The notes beneath the pieces are model-generated. The model saw only the letters and a list, made by a program, of their open reading frames with translations, searched no databases and had not been told where the DNA came from. This document shows, in pieces, positions 1 through 10,616 of a stretch of 64,000 bases of DNA. Position numbers and translations under genes: made by a program. The stretch is from Acanthochlamys bracteata (lineage: Eukaryota > Streptophyta > Magnoliopsida > Pandanales > Velloziaceae). The first letter of the stretch is position 1; the number at the start of each line of letters is the position of its first letter. Location: positions 6,640,535 through 6,704,534 of the forward strand of contig CM034138.1 of assembly GCA_019914995.1 (NCBI GenBank), read 5' to 3'.

Positions 1-3000
1 CAACAACCGGAAACCCCAGGCCTCCTCAGGAGGAGCAAGAAGAACAAGACTGACACGCCTTCCTCTTATGTCCTCGCTATGGTCGATGGGGAGCCCAAGC
101 TTTTCTCCAAATTCTTCCCTCTACCCTCTCGCGCCACCGATGCCGTCATCTTACCCAAGCGGCAAGTCAAACGCAAGACTCCTCGCCGCACGGTCAAAAG
201 GCGTCGCAAAGAGAAGGCGGAAGAGGAACGATGTGAGAAGAAGAAAGAGAGGAAGAGAAGCAGGCAGCGTTCGCAGCTGAGTGCCGCAGAGAAGATGTCG
301 GATGTGTATAGGAGAGTTGATGATTACAATACCTGGGAGCCTCCGTCGTCCTGCCATAACCTTCTCCAGGAGAGGCATTCCTTTGACCCTTGGAGGGTGC
401 TTGTGATTTGCATGCTACTCAACATTACAACAGGCAAGCAGGTGATGACTCTTGCTTCTTCTCTCCCTTAATTGCAATATTTTTTCTCTTTTCTTTTTAA
501 TGCTTCAAGTAGTAATTAATGATGATGCCTTGCTCTGTTTGCCGAGTTCCACCATACGATCCACTGGGCTGGCAGACATCGTCTAATTCTCCATTTGGCG
601 CACTAGCAATTCTCCTTTAACGTACTAGGTTATGCGCCAACTTTTTCATGCTTCTTGCGCCCATGTCTTTGAGAGTAACATCCATTTGCCTTGACTAGTG
701 AAATACAGGATATTAGCCTTCTTTAAGTCAAAAGCTCAGCTGGAAGTCTATCTTTCCTATTGATGGTTTACTTTCCTGAGTTTATTTTGGATTTTGCTTG
801 TACCAAATCCTGATCTTTCTTTTTGAGCTTGGACCTTGATCCACCACCAATCTCTACGATAAATTTTATAAGGTTGTTAGTACTTATGACTTGGAAATTG
901 TAGGGTTTCGTCTTACTAGTTGTATGGAGAAACCTGCAGTTGGACATTTAATGTTGCTTAAAACCAATTTTATGTAGCATTGTGGTCCTTGGTTGAATGT
1001 GCTTCTATTTATGCAAACAATGAGTCAACAAAGTGAGGAATTCTGTAGTCATGAGCATTTAGTGATGGGTTTTGATTATAATAACTTATTATCAAGGGCA
1101 TGGATATACTGTTTCTTTTATGAGGATTTCAGTAGAATATATTGTTGCAAGACACATATGAGTTTGAGTTGAGATTAGGGGACTTGTCCGGCCACTTAAT
1201 ACAAATACAAAGTTTTAAGAATAGTCTACAAGAAGTCCAAAAAATTTGAAAGAAATAGAAAGTAATAGATCTTGTTTTGCTTCCCAAGATTTTGGACAAT
1301 TATATCCTTTTCTAGAGTAGAGTGTTCTTATTGATCCATGATCTTCAACAAAGCCGATGAATACAATGCTGGTTTGGATTGAATTATAAACAGTCAATTC
1401 TCATGTGGATAGCACTTAGGTGAACCTTGCTTTTATCTACAATGAGTATAAAGCAGATATGTTTCTTTCATTTCTTTGGAACCTGAACTACAAAATTTAG
1501 AGGCAATAGAAGAACTATTAAGCTTGATATGACAATTAATCAACATAATTTAAAGATTAACTAATTTCTTCAACTTGTAAATATATCCCTTTATGTATAT
1601 TCTGCCCTGGCTACATATGTGACTCAAATTGTTAGATAAAAAACATTGCTATATTTCTAGATAAAAAAGCTACCTAAATACCAGCTTGAGCTTTCTTTTG
1701 TGTTTTGCTAGATACATAAATGCCTATGTTGTATTTTACTTGTTGATACCATTGTCATGCGCATCAGTTGCTTGTATTGTTTGGTGTGTAACCACAAATA
1801 GGCATGTGTATCCTCATTAAGACTTCTATCTAGTAGGAATGAATTGGTTCTGTAAGCCCTAGTGAGTTATTTACATATGAAAAATGGCACGCTAAAGTTT
1901 TTGATTGCTATCATGTAATAAACTTCGTCTTCCTGAACCAAGGTTACCTGACTAAAGTATGGTAAGCTACATAGATCCTCCTGCAATGAACCCATATCAA
2001 AAGATTTGATATGGTTTTTACGGGTGGTTGCTATATTAACCCTAGAGCTCCTTCTTTCTTCAGGATTTGGAACCAGTAATATGAAAAAATCCACATAGAC
2101 GAACTATGGGACTACCTTCATGCATTATCAGAATTGTAGTTGTTTAGTCTCTTGAATCAGACATAAGTGACATCTTGATTTATTTCCTATGTTCTCAAAA
2201 TTACTTGTTCATTTTTAAGTGATCTCATTTGGCTTTTTGAGCCATAATTTGTGGAAGTTGTGGCAAATTGTGATTGGTCTTGTTTTATATTAAATTAAAC
2301 ATAACTAATCACATGATGACACATCAAACATACTGAGATGTTATGATGGTTGTACCTATGATGAACAATGTAATATAAGTTAGGAGTACAATAACTACTT
2401 CTTACGTCACAATGTTTTATAACAAAGAAACGTTTCTTATTGCTGGAATAAAGGCAAAGTTTTATAACAACTATTACCAGTTTTATTACCAGTATATCTG
2501 TAGGGTGATATCTATAGAGAAAAAAAAAAGAAACAAGCTTTAGTTGTAGTTGAATTATTTCTCATTGATCATTTTCATGTTTCTATTTTGCCTAAATTTT
2601 TTTGTTGGTGTTGTATCTAGGATGAAAATTTTGTAACAGTTGCGTTATGAAAGGCAGAGATATTATTATCTTTGCTTGACTTACAATATCTCTGCTTTGC
2701 AAAACTAACATAGTAATCTAAGATGGCTACTCTGTAGTAATCATTTACGGTTTTTGATAGTTGCAGAAGATTGTCTTTGCTTTTGTTCTCACATCATCTA
2801 TTAGGTGTTCTTTCTTCTTAGAATCTCTAGAATATTTGTGCACCATTTAGAGGAGGACATCCTTAATACAATTTAGTTTGGATAAGGTCTCTGCCCGTAG
2901 TTCTGAATCTTCAAATAGATTGAGTACTTTGGTAGTTAGTTAATTTTGAGTCTTTATTTTTCGTTGTTTAGAGGTTTTGAGTTGTTCCAAGCTGAGTTAC

Positions 3001-3802
3001 ATGGAACCCAGTGTACTTGCCAATCATGAATCCGTTAAGGAAAATGTCTGCATTAGATGACTTATTACTGAATCTATAGTAGTCATGAATGCAAGGTATG
3101 GGTGGCTTAATCTTTATTAGCTATTTGATTCTCATCATTGATGGCCAGCTTTAGCTGTTTGTAATTAGTCAGTGTTCATGTAAATGATTCTTGCGTACCA
3201 TCTCCATCCATATCATTATGGTCATTTTCTTATTGTTTCAGTTCAGTTGCGCTCCTGTAGAGCTGAATTTCTCCATCAGTTTATTGAGCATTATTGCCTT
3301 ACACTCCATCCGCACAATAACTGTAGTGTGCATTGTGTACATCATTTTCATTCATTATGTTGCCCTCCTTGTACAGGTTCGGAAGGTTTTGCCTGGATTA
3401 TTCCTTTTATGCCCGAATGCAGAAGCAGCAGTTAGGACACCTGTAGACGAAATAGAAAAGGTGATCCAGACCTTGGGGTTGCAAAAGAAGAGAGCACAAA
3501 TGATCAAGAGATTCTCTGAAGAATATCTAGATCCTGGGTGGACGCATGTGACCCAACTTCATGGTATTGGAAAGTATGTTGATGTTAAGTGCTTCTTTTT
3601 CGGAAGAAGTGTTAACATGGTGCTTTATTAGAACAAGTTTCTGCCAATGATCCCCATAGTCTTTCAACTGCTATATTTCAGGTATGCTGCTGATGCATAT
3701 GCCATATTCTGTGTGGGGAAGGCAGATGACGTGGTACCGGAAGACCACAAATTGGTTGATTATTGGAGATTTGTGTGCGACCTACCCAAGTTAACTGTTT
3801 AG
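1..3802 (+). CDS. MBD4-like DNA glycosylase, C-terminal part (5' end outside window)
   Basis: A HhH-GPD superfamily base-excision repair enzyme, related to MBD4, which removes mismatched T or U from G mispairs in nuclear DNA. Three exons are seen: 1-441 (open to the window edge), 3377-3573 and 3682-3802. They join in frame at GT-AG introns of 2,935 and 108 bp. Exon 1 encodes a basic Lys/Arg-rich linker followed by the start of the glycosylase fold, with FDPWRVLVICMLLN then TTGKQ joined to VRKVLPGLF. Exon 2 ends and exon 3 begins within the helix-hairpin-helix LHGIGKYAADAYAIF. The PEDHKL segment carries the Asp that is catalytic in human MBD4. The protein ends shortly after, as the family does. 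No methyl-CpG-binding domain is in the visible part; plant members usually lack it, but the N-terminus is outside. The ATG at 79 is internal because the frame is open upstream of it. Confident family call. Confidence 0.9.
442..3376 (+). other. Large intron of the MBD4-like gene
   Basis: AT-rich sequence of 2.9 kb between the donor after the CAG codon ending at 441 and the acceptor TACAG before 3377. Stop codons fill all frames and I saw no conserved coding or transposase signature in it. Confidence 0.8.
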
Positions 3803-4617
3803 TGCTTATACTGATCGTTATCACAAGTTGTATAGTGGTGTACATTTAAGGTATGGTTACTAGCTAAATTAAGATACATATAAGTTAACTTGTATATTTT
3901 TTGCTGTTGCATACTGACACCTAAAAGCCGACGCTTGGTTTTGGTATGTTCTCATGTTCAAGTTTGAGGGAATGAAGAAGTTCTGTTTTGTGAAGCAGCT
4001 TAGAGTGCTGGGTACATGCAATACTATGTAGTTGCTTTGAGTGTACGTCATCCTGGAAGAAAATTTTTTCGTATTTTGTTGTGTAGTATATGTTAATAAT
4101 AAGAGATTTACCATATGCACGAAATAATAGTAGGTGAGAAACGTATAGTATCTAATCTAAGCTAAAAGGTTTAACTTCAATTTGGTAACATACAGGGTAA
4201 TATCATTAAAGAGAAAATTATATAATGCACCTCTTTCCAACTTCGAGGGCGCAATTTTGTTTATAGAAGTTCCAAAATGATAAGTATTTTCACATCCTGT
4301 TGAACTCATGTGCTTATTTATCATTATTTGGTTCGCAATCGGATCAAGTTTGCATATGCCAAAGCTTCTTTAGTGACAATACTTCTTTAGTTAGGTGTTG
4401 ATTATGGTTAGGTCTTCATTGCATCATGACACTATTGGTAAGATGAGGTATCTAACAACACCCTTAAATTATATATGTTACGAATATATTATTTTATATA
4501 TGAATCTTTTTTGCAGCAACATTAACAAACTAACTTTTATTCCATTTGACTGGTGTTTGTTATATGAAGTTGTTTTATTCATTCTATTTTATTATACATT
4601 AGATTCAGCAAAGATCT
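3803..4617. other. 3' flank of the MBD4-like gene, no gene seen
   Basis: AT-rich downstream sequence that should include the 3' UTR of the glycosylase gene. Only short open frames without recognisable products occur. Confidence 0.5.
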
Positions 4618-4725
4618 AATTTCTCAAAATCTTTCACCACTACTTTAGGTCAAGTCAATTTGGTCTACCTTTTCTCCAAAAGTGTTCTATTAGAATCGCA
4701 TAACTGTGAACTCTTCTAGGCAAAC
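4618..4725 (-). mobile_element. LINE (L1-like) reverse transcriptase tail relic
   Basis: About 100 bp closely match, base for base with scattered changes, the LINE segment at 49.4 kb inside MED25. Both contain the stretch that reads on the minus strand as the RGRPKLTW...KDL end of plant L1 reverse transcriptases. Short, 5'-truncated and damaged, so only homology to the other copy supports it. Confidence 0.5.
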
Positions 4726-6190
4726 TCTTATGCACTATGAACTCTTCTACACAATCTAGAAATTTTGCAATTAATTTCAAATCTTCTGCATTATCTCAGT
4801 TTAGGAGCAAATTAAACTATCACTAACTTTGTCGTTAGAAAACTGTAGTACAACATTATAGTTTGTCTTACAGAATTCTTCAACCAGGCAGCGACACATT
4901 TTTTCACCATTTTGATATAATTATGTGATAACACTGTACCCAAGTAGAAGGATATTTTCTAAATGATCATAAAAGAGATTTAGTTTTGGTTGAATTTGTA
5001 GTTATTTAGTTCTGCTTTGTGAGTCATGTTGCTGCGTTTGGTAAAGAATTAGGCAATTGATGTGGGTAATGGTTGTCATAAGGCACTGCATACTAGGTTG
5101 TGAATTGGTTCTAAACTTTGTGATTGTTCTGATTGTTTATGCTAGTTGTAGCAACTATTGCAGCCAGAGTGTTGGAGTTTAGTATAATGCATTTGAATTG
5201 GTACAGCAGCTACGATGGCAAACTTCAGAGTTTTAAAATATTTTACTGTTATTATTTATTTATGAATAGATTTGCAATTTGTTTGTGAGCAATTGAAGGA
5301 ATGATTTTAACTAGAACTGTTGCAAGTTTTTTTAAAATTGAATTAGAGCTTGGTAGAGGAAAGTTTTCCTCTGATTCTACTTTGTCTATTTTAGCTCTGA
5401 TTTTATTATTTTAAAATAGGAAGTGAATATTAAGAAGCGAGTTTGCAAGCTATGCAGATTAAGGAGACAGAGTTTTGAAGCTTTCCTCGTGTATCCCTTA
5501 TCCGTGAAGTGTAGTTTAGGGCTTTCGTTTACATTCTTTTTAGAACTTGCTGGTAAATAGAGATACTAAAATAGACCGGCTGTGCCATATGACATGATCG
5601 GATTGGACTGATTTGACCAGATTTGGGCACCCTGGTTGGGTTGGCCTGGCTAGGTCAAAGAAAAATAAATTTGGCTCTACCTGCATGCCCTTTTTAAAAA
5701 AATTTTATATTCAATATTGACCTAATTTGATTTAATTTGACCCAATCAAGAGCTAATTTAACAGGATCAAAGGCTAATTTGATCTCAGCCAACAATCATT
5801 ATTAGCTGAGTTAATGGTCAATATTAATGGATCGATTAATGTAAATAATAATCAGATAGATCGGTCGCTCTGTCGAATCGATAAAATCGGCTTTATAATT
5901 TGAATAGATTGTGCTTGGTTAACCTAATTTTGTCACTAGGCGGGGTGGACCATAACCCGTCCGCTTAATCTGGCTATGGCCGTTGTTTAGCTCGACTTAT
6001 ATTTTCTGGTCCATTATTGTTGTCTAAAAAATATAGTTATTGTTATTGTATTACAAACTGTTGTTGTAGTTAGTAAATGCTGTGTGAGGACCTAATGAAT
6101 CTTTTTGATCGTGTATAGTTCATTCTTCATGATTCAATGCTATATTCTTAATAAGTGTTATTGTCAGCAGCATCTGGCTTTCCATTTATC
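4726..6190. other. Intergenic DNA, no gene seen
   Basis: AT-rich sequence without recognisable coding potential. The stretch 5580-6000 is locally more GC-rich, with repeated TTTGACC/TTTGATC-like words, and may be an old repeat, but I could not assign it. Confidence 0.4.
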
Positions 6191-6194
6191 CAAC

Positions 6195-6440
6195 AGAGCT
6201 ATTCAATTTTTTATTTTATATTTTTCAATACATATTTATAAATATCGAGAAAATTTATTTAAAAATTTAAAAAGTATAGAAAAATTATACGTAATGAGAT
6301 CTTTTTATTATATATTTTTATTATTTTTTTGAAAGTAATATTTTTTTGAAATTAAAAAAAATATAACTCGTTTTTTAAAAAGGATAAAAATATTCTCTAT
6401 TCTAAAAAAGCTTTATTTCATAAGCAATCCCAAACGCACC
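6195..6440. mobile_element. MITE of the GCGTTTGG family
   Basis: About 245 bp of almost pure AT sequence ending in GCTTTATTTCATAAGCAA followed by TCCCAAACGC. That end is the reverse complement of the start of the element at 8891. The left edge is less certain. No coding capacity; a non-autonomous DNA transposon. Confidence 0.55.
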
Positions 6441-7282
6441 ATAGTGACAAAAAATAGGTAAAACTCATTTTCTACCACTCTATTATGTCAATATGTGAAT
6501 TTTTTTCCTTTACTGTGTTTGGATGAAGAGTTCATAAAAGAGGAGAAAGTAGAAGGAGAAGAAGGGATAGGAAAGGAAGAAGAAGGAAGGGAAGAAGAAA
6601 ATTTTGATAGTGTTTGGATAATTTAGTAAAGGGAAAAGAAGTATAAGAGTAAATTGTGTTTGGATTAGAAGAGGAACAAAAGAAGAATTATAAGAAAAAG
6701 ACAGAAATACCCTTATACACTGTTTATATATATACGTTGCCAACTTATAAGGCTAACTTTTCTGCAAATTCAAGTTTTTATGGGAGGCAGATCCCAAGCA
6801 AGGTACAGTTGCTGTTAATATCAATTTCTGATCATTTGTCAAGTTTTGTTCTTGAAAGATGATAACTTGTCAAGCCTATTGTGTTACATTAAAATTTATT
6901 TCTTCCGCACACAAGCATAACATAATTGGTGATCTCCTCATTTTTTAACTTATCTAGAATATGCTAGGTAGATGTATAGGCTTCAATGAAAGGGGCTTTG
7001 TAAATTCCACAGAAGATAAACTTATAGTTAAATGTTGTTTACGGTAATCAAACAACCTACATGTGTACATGAGTTGCTTGCAAAATATTTCTTAAAAACT
7101 CTATTAGACGGTGAAGTTTCTAATGATTCTAAATCTATGTAAACATGGTTGTGTATTGTTATTGCACATAGTTTGAAGATTCAATACTGTTATATTTTTC
7201 CAATTTTGTCTGCAAATACTCCAGTTTGAAGACTGACAATGTATAGTCTGCAAATAACCAGCTAAATGCAAATAATAAGTTA
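6441..7282. other. Intergenic DNA with a repeated GTGTTTGGAT word
   Basis: Three copies of GTGTTTGGAT occur between about 6510 and 6665 within a purine-rich tract. They look like the edges or inner repeats of a decayed MITE. Nothing coding was recognised. Confidence 0.4.
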
Positions 7283-7568
7283 TTAAGAACTCTTCTCAGT
7301 CTTAGCAGCAGTAGCAACAGCCTGTTCGCAGAGACATTCGGTTCTCTTGGCAGCAATGAGACCAATCTTCTGTCTAGGGAGGAGCATCGCGCGTTACCGT
7401 TAATGCGTGACCAATGTGCTGGTGGTTACCACCTCCATGGGGATGTGCATCACCAGCTTTAAGACGTGGTTTCTCAGTCCTACCATCGCCAGCAACCTGC
7501 CCAATCATCGCTCTACATCCACTAGGAAGAACTTTCTTTGCACTAGATGGGAGCTTAACCCTGCAAGT
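7283..7568 (-). pseudogene. 60S ribosomal protein L8 (uL2) pseudogene fragment
   Basis: The minus strand encodes [20 protein letters not shown] then [16 protein letters not shown], followed directly by [14 protein letters not shown] and RDAPP. These are signature blocks of the C-terminal part of cytosolic uL2/RPL8. Roughly two dozen residues normally between LKAG and HPHGGG are missing (an in-frame deletion), and just after DAPP a one-base insertion creates a TAG. In the shifted frame the tail continues to a TAA at 7285-7283. Upstream, TATACTTGCAG precedes the first homologous codon and could be a splice acceptor or a truncation point. No upstream L8 exon was found. Broken, surely non-functional as uL2. 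Confidence 0.85.
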
Positions 7569-8220
7569 ATATGAAGTCAAAACATCATCTTATCTGTTTT
7601 GCAGGAGTGCTAAAGCTAACTGCACATTGCTTATTATCTTTATCTGATGTCAGTATACCCTTATGTTCATCAGCTTTTGGTTCTGGCATCCTACTCAAGA
7701 TCTGGTAAAATGTTGACATAGCTTTGAAAAACAACTTGACGAGCCAAAGTTCAAAAAAACAAAATTTCAGATAATAGGGCTAGGAGGTGAGCTCCCTGCT
7801 CACTACTTGTCCTACCTCATGAAAGTGCCAAAATATATAGACATCAGTGGCAACATACTGGGTATTTCACTGCAGTAGAGCAGAGACAATAGATAATATG
7901 TTAAGAGGGAAAAGACTTCAAATTACGACCTTAGTATTGTTTGCCAAAATTTTTATCAAATAATCATGAAATCTTTCTGCAATTTCTTGTATGAATCATG
8001 CTGCAATATTCAGCAATTAGTAGAAACTAAATACCACTGGACCAAGAGGTCAATATTTCTTAAAGAAGTTCAAGTCTTCCTTTAAGATATTTAAATGAAA
8101 TTTTAAAAAATGAAAAGACATGAAAGTATAAGAAGCCAATTAATATTTACTCATAAGAAAAAAGAAAATCCACTATATACCGATTTATGTTCAAAAAAGG
8201 CACTAAAAGTTGAGTATATC
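7569..8220. other. Intergenic DNA, no gene seen
   Basis: Upstream side of the L8 pseudogene. I looked for its missing exons on the minus strand and found none. Confidence 0.4.
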
Positions 8221-8224
8221 TTAA

Positions 8225-8645
8225 TTGCTAATTAGTTCTAGTGAGAACATGTCTGCTAGTAGGAGCGGTGAGCAAGCGCTGGCGTTTGGAGAGATAGTAA
8301 GAATCATCGATCAGTCGGAGCTCGGCCTCGGCGGCGGCGTTCCATTGGAGAGCAAGGGCAACAACAAATTGCCGATAAAAAACGAGAGCGAGGAAGCCGG
8401 AGAGTGAGCGCTGATCGCTCGAGCGAAGGCAGGCGTGGAAAAAAAAAACGCGTCTCCCCGTTTACACCCCAAATCGGGGTGTAATGGTTCACCTGCAAAC
8501 AGTAGCATTTTTTTCCCCTCTCTTTCCCCCTTTCTACCTCCCTTTCGAACAGTAATATGTTAACCAAACACAACATGGAGGAGAATCGATTTCCTCTTCC
8601 CCATGTTACCATTACGTACCCACAAACCAAATACACCGTTAATGT
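8225..8645. other. GC-rich islet with two hairpins, origin unknown
   Basis: A GC-rich patch in otherwise AT-rich DNA. A plus-strand open frame (8225-8407) has an ATG at 8249 and would give about 52 residues rich in Glu, Ser and Gly. I recognise no family in it. Beside it, 8462-8484 is a perfect 9-bp stem (TTACACCCC/GGGGTGTAA) with a 5-nt loop. AACATGG at about 8571 pairs with CCATGTT at about 8601. This could be a captured gene fragment in a MITE, or a regulatory remnant. Confidence 0.35.
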
Positions 8646-8890
8646 TAAGATGTTATTTTTAAATATCACTATTAGGAATAGCGTGTTTACTTACCACCGA
8701 AATTCTATTTTTTTAAAACTTATTTTTAATATAAAATAAATATAAAAGTTAAAGTAAATTTTTCTACCAATTAATACAAAATATACAAATATATTTTGTT
8801 AAATATTTTAAATTTAATTTTTTAAATTCATTTAAAAAAATTGAGTTTATTTGAAATTAAATTCCCAAAGGATTATACTTTATTAATACT
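8646..8890. other. AT-rich DNA with a GCGTGTTTAC MITE edge
   Basis: AGCGTGTTTACTTACCACC at about 8677 resembles the terminal repeat of the element at 9364-9607, but a matching right end was not found. Probably a truncated copy. Confidence 0.35.
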
Positions 8891-9120
8891 GCGTTTGGGA
8901 TTGCTTATGAAATAGAGCTTTTCTAAAATAGAAAATATTTTTATCTTTTTTGAAAAATGAACTTTATTTTTTTTTACTTGCAAAAAAAATAAAATATGCA
9001 ATAAAAAGATCTCACTACATAAAATTTTTTTATATTTTTTAAATTTTTAAATAAATTTTCTAAATATAAATAAAATATATATTGAAAAACATGAAATTGA
9101 AAAAATTGAAAAAGCACGTT
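8891..9120. mobile_element. MITE of the GCGTTTGG family
   Basis: Starts with GCGTTTGGGATTGCTTATGA and ends near AAAAAGCACGTTT. It has an AT-rich core shared with the copies at 6.2, 18.2, 55.5, 56.4 and 57.3 kb. Non-coding. Confidence 0.55.
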
Positions 9121-9363
9121 TGGATTTGTTGTGGTGAAATAAAAAATTGAATTGATAAACTAGTTTAATTTAAATATTATAATAGATTATTAACTTTTGT
9201 TGTATTTGATAAGGTGGCATCTACTATTTATATGAGAACTATAAACTTAAATATAGATTAAATAATTAATTATTTTAATAGTTTAATTAATAATTATTAA
9301 TCGAATTTTTTTCAAGTAGGGTTCCACCCCTGATATCTCCATCTTTGCTCAATTTTTGGCTAA

Positions 9364-9607
9364 GGACGTGTTTACTAATATCTTAAACTCATTTTTTTAA
9401 AATTTATTGTTAATATAAAATACATACAAAAATTAAAATAAAACTTTTTTATAAATAAATTTTTTAAAAAAAATTAATTTTAAAACTTATTATAAATATT
9501 TAAATTAATATATAATATTACTTTTTATTAAATATTTTTAATTTTTAAATTAACTTTTTAAATTAACTTTTAAAAATTTACTTTATTTAGAAGGTAAACA
9601 CGCACTA
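9364..9607. mobile_element. Tourist-like MITE with TAA target duplication
   Basis: The left end GGACGTGTTTAC and right end GTAAACACGCAC are inverted repeats (10 of 12 positions). Both sides are flanked by TAA, the 3-bp target duplication expected of PIF/Harbinger-derived MITEs. The body is AT-rich with no coding potential. Confidence 0.6.
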
Positions 9608-10460
9608 ACCTGCGAAGCAAATAACCTGCTGACATCCACCTTGTCCGAAGAAGAAAATTCCTCAATTGCATTAATATTTTGGATTTTGTAGAATAATTTT
9701 CATAAAAATGAAATTAACTAAGTAGTGAAGTTTGATGAAAGTACAAATTGAGTTCGTAATTAAAATACATAAAATAAATTTTAGAATAAATTATGGGTAC
9801 AAAATAAGGCTCCGTAGAAAAAATTAATATAGAGACTGATAGCAATTCAAACAAAATATTTTGAATTAAAATCTGAAAAATTTTAGTTTTTAACATTTAA
9901 TTAGATCAAATTTTATTTTTACAAAAGTTAGGCCCTACCTTAACCCCTATCTATTTATTCATTAGACCAAATAAAAAATATTAGAAAATTTTTTTTGTCA
10001 CCTTTAAAAATAAATACAATATTTTTGTAATTATCCAAAATTACATCAAAAATTACAAATTTTTCATTATATTACGTACGACATACTATTTTTTCATTCA
10101 TTATTTTTCACGGTCGATCTTAATTTTATAGAAAAATTCGACCTAATTAAGAGAATATTTAAAATATTTAAAAAGTTACTTTTATTTATTAAATATTATT
10201 TTTTAATTTATTTTTAGCTACATAAAACACAGAAAAACTTATTTCTAATTTATAATTTTATAAATAATGTAAAAATTAAATTTCTTTTTAATAATATTAT
10301 ATAATAATAAATTATTTTTAAAAAATCGAATTTAACTCAGCACTTCAGCGATGTTATTTGACCGTTTGAAAAACGTGATGGGTCCCAGAACAAAACACAT
10401 CACAAAGCTTTTGGCTTTTTCTTGTTATCGTGACTGTAACATAAAACACTGCCTTCCTCA
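9608..10460. other. Upstream region of the glucanase gene
   Basis: AT-rich intergenic sequence that should hold the promoter of the glucanase gene. No clear TATA box or other element could be picked out with confidence. Confidence 0.35.
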
Positions 10461-10471
10461 AAATAAACACC

Positions 10472-10491
10472 CCTCTCTCTCTCTCTCTCTC
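10472..10491. repeat. (CT)n microsatellite in probable 5' UTR
   Basis: An uninterrupted CT dinucleotide run about 125 bp upstream of the glucanase ATG. CT-rich tracts near the transcription start are common in plant genes. Confidence 0.85.
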
Positions 10492-10616
10492 GTAGAGCTT
10501 CAACTTTTCTGTCTCCACTCCTCCGCCGCCCGTTGAACGCAAAAAAAGCTTCTCCCCTTCTTCTGATCTCTACTCTATTTCTCTGTTTCTTCTGTTTTTT
10601 CTGGTTTGTATCACTG

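Noticed and set aside
8304-8669. Minus-strand open frame of 121 residues in the GC-rich islet
   Set aside because: Composition is driven by GC-rich, Arg-rich antisense sequence. No family resemblance, and it overlaps the hairpins.
10533-10616. Upstream in-frame extension before the glucanase ATG at 10617
   Set aside because: The ATG at 10617 gives a normal signal peptide. The upstream stretch follows the CT-rich leader and would add an unusual basic/hydrophobic extension.
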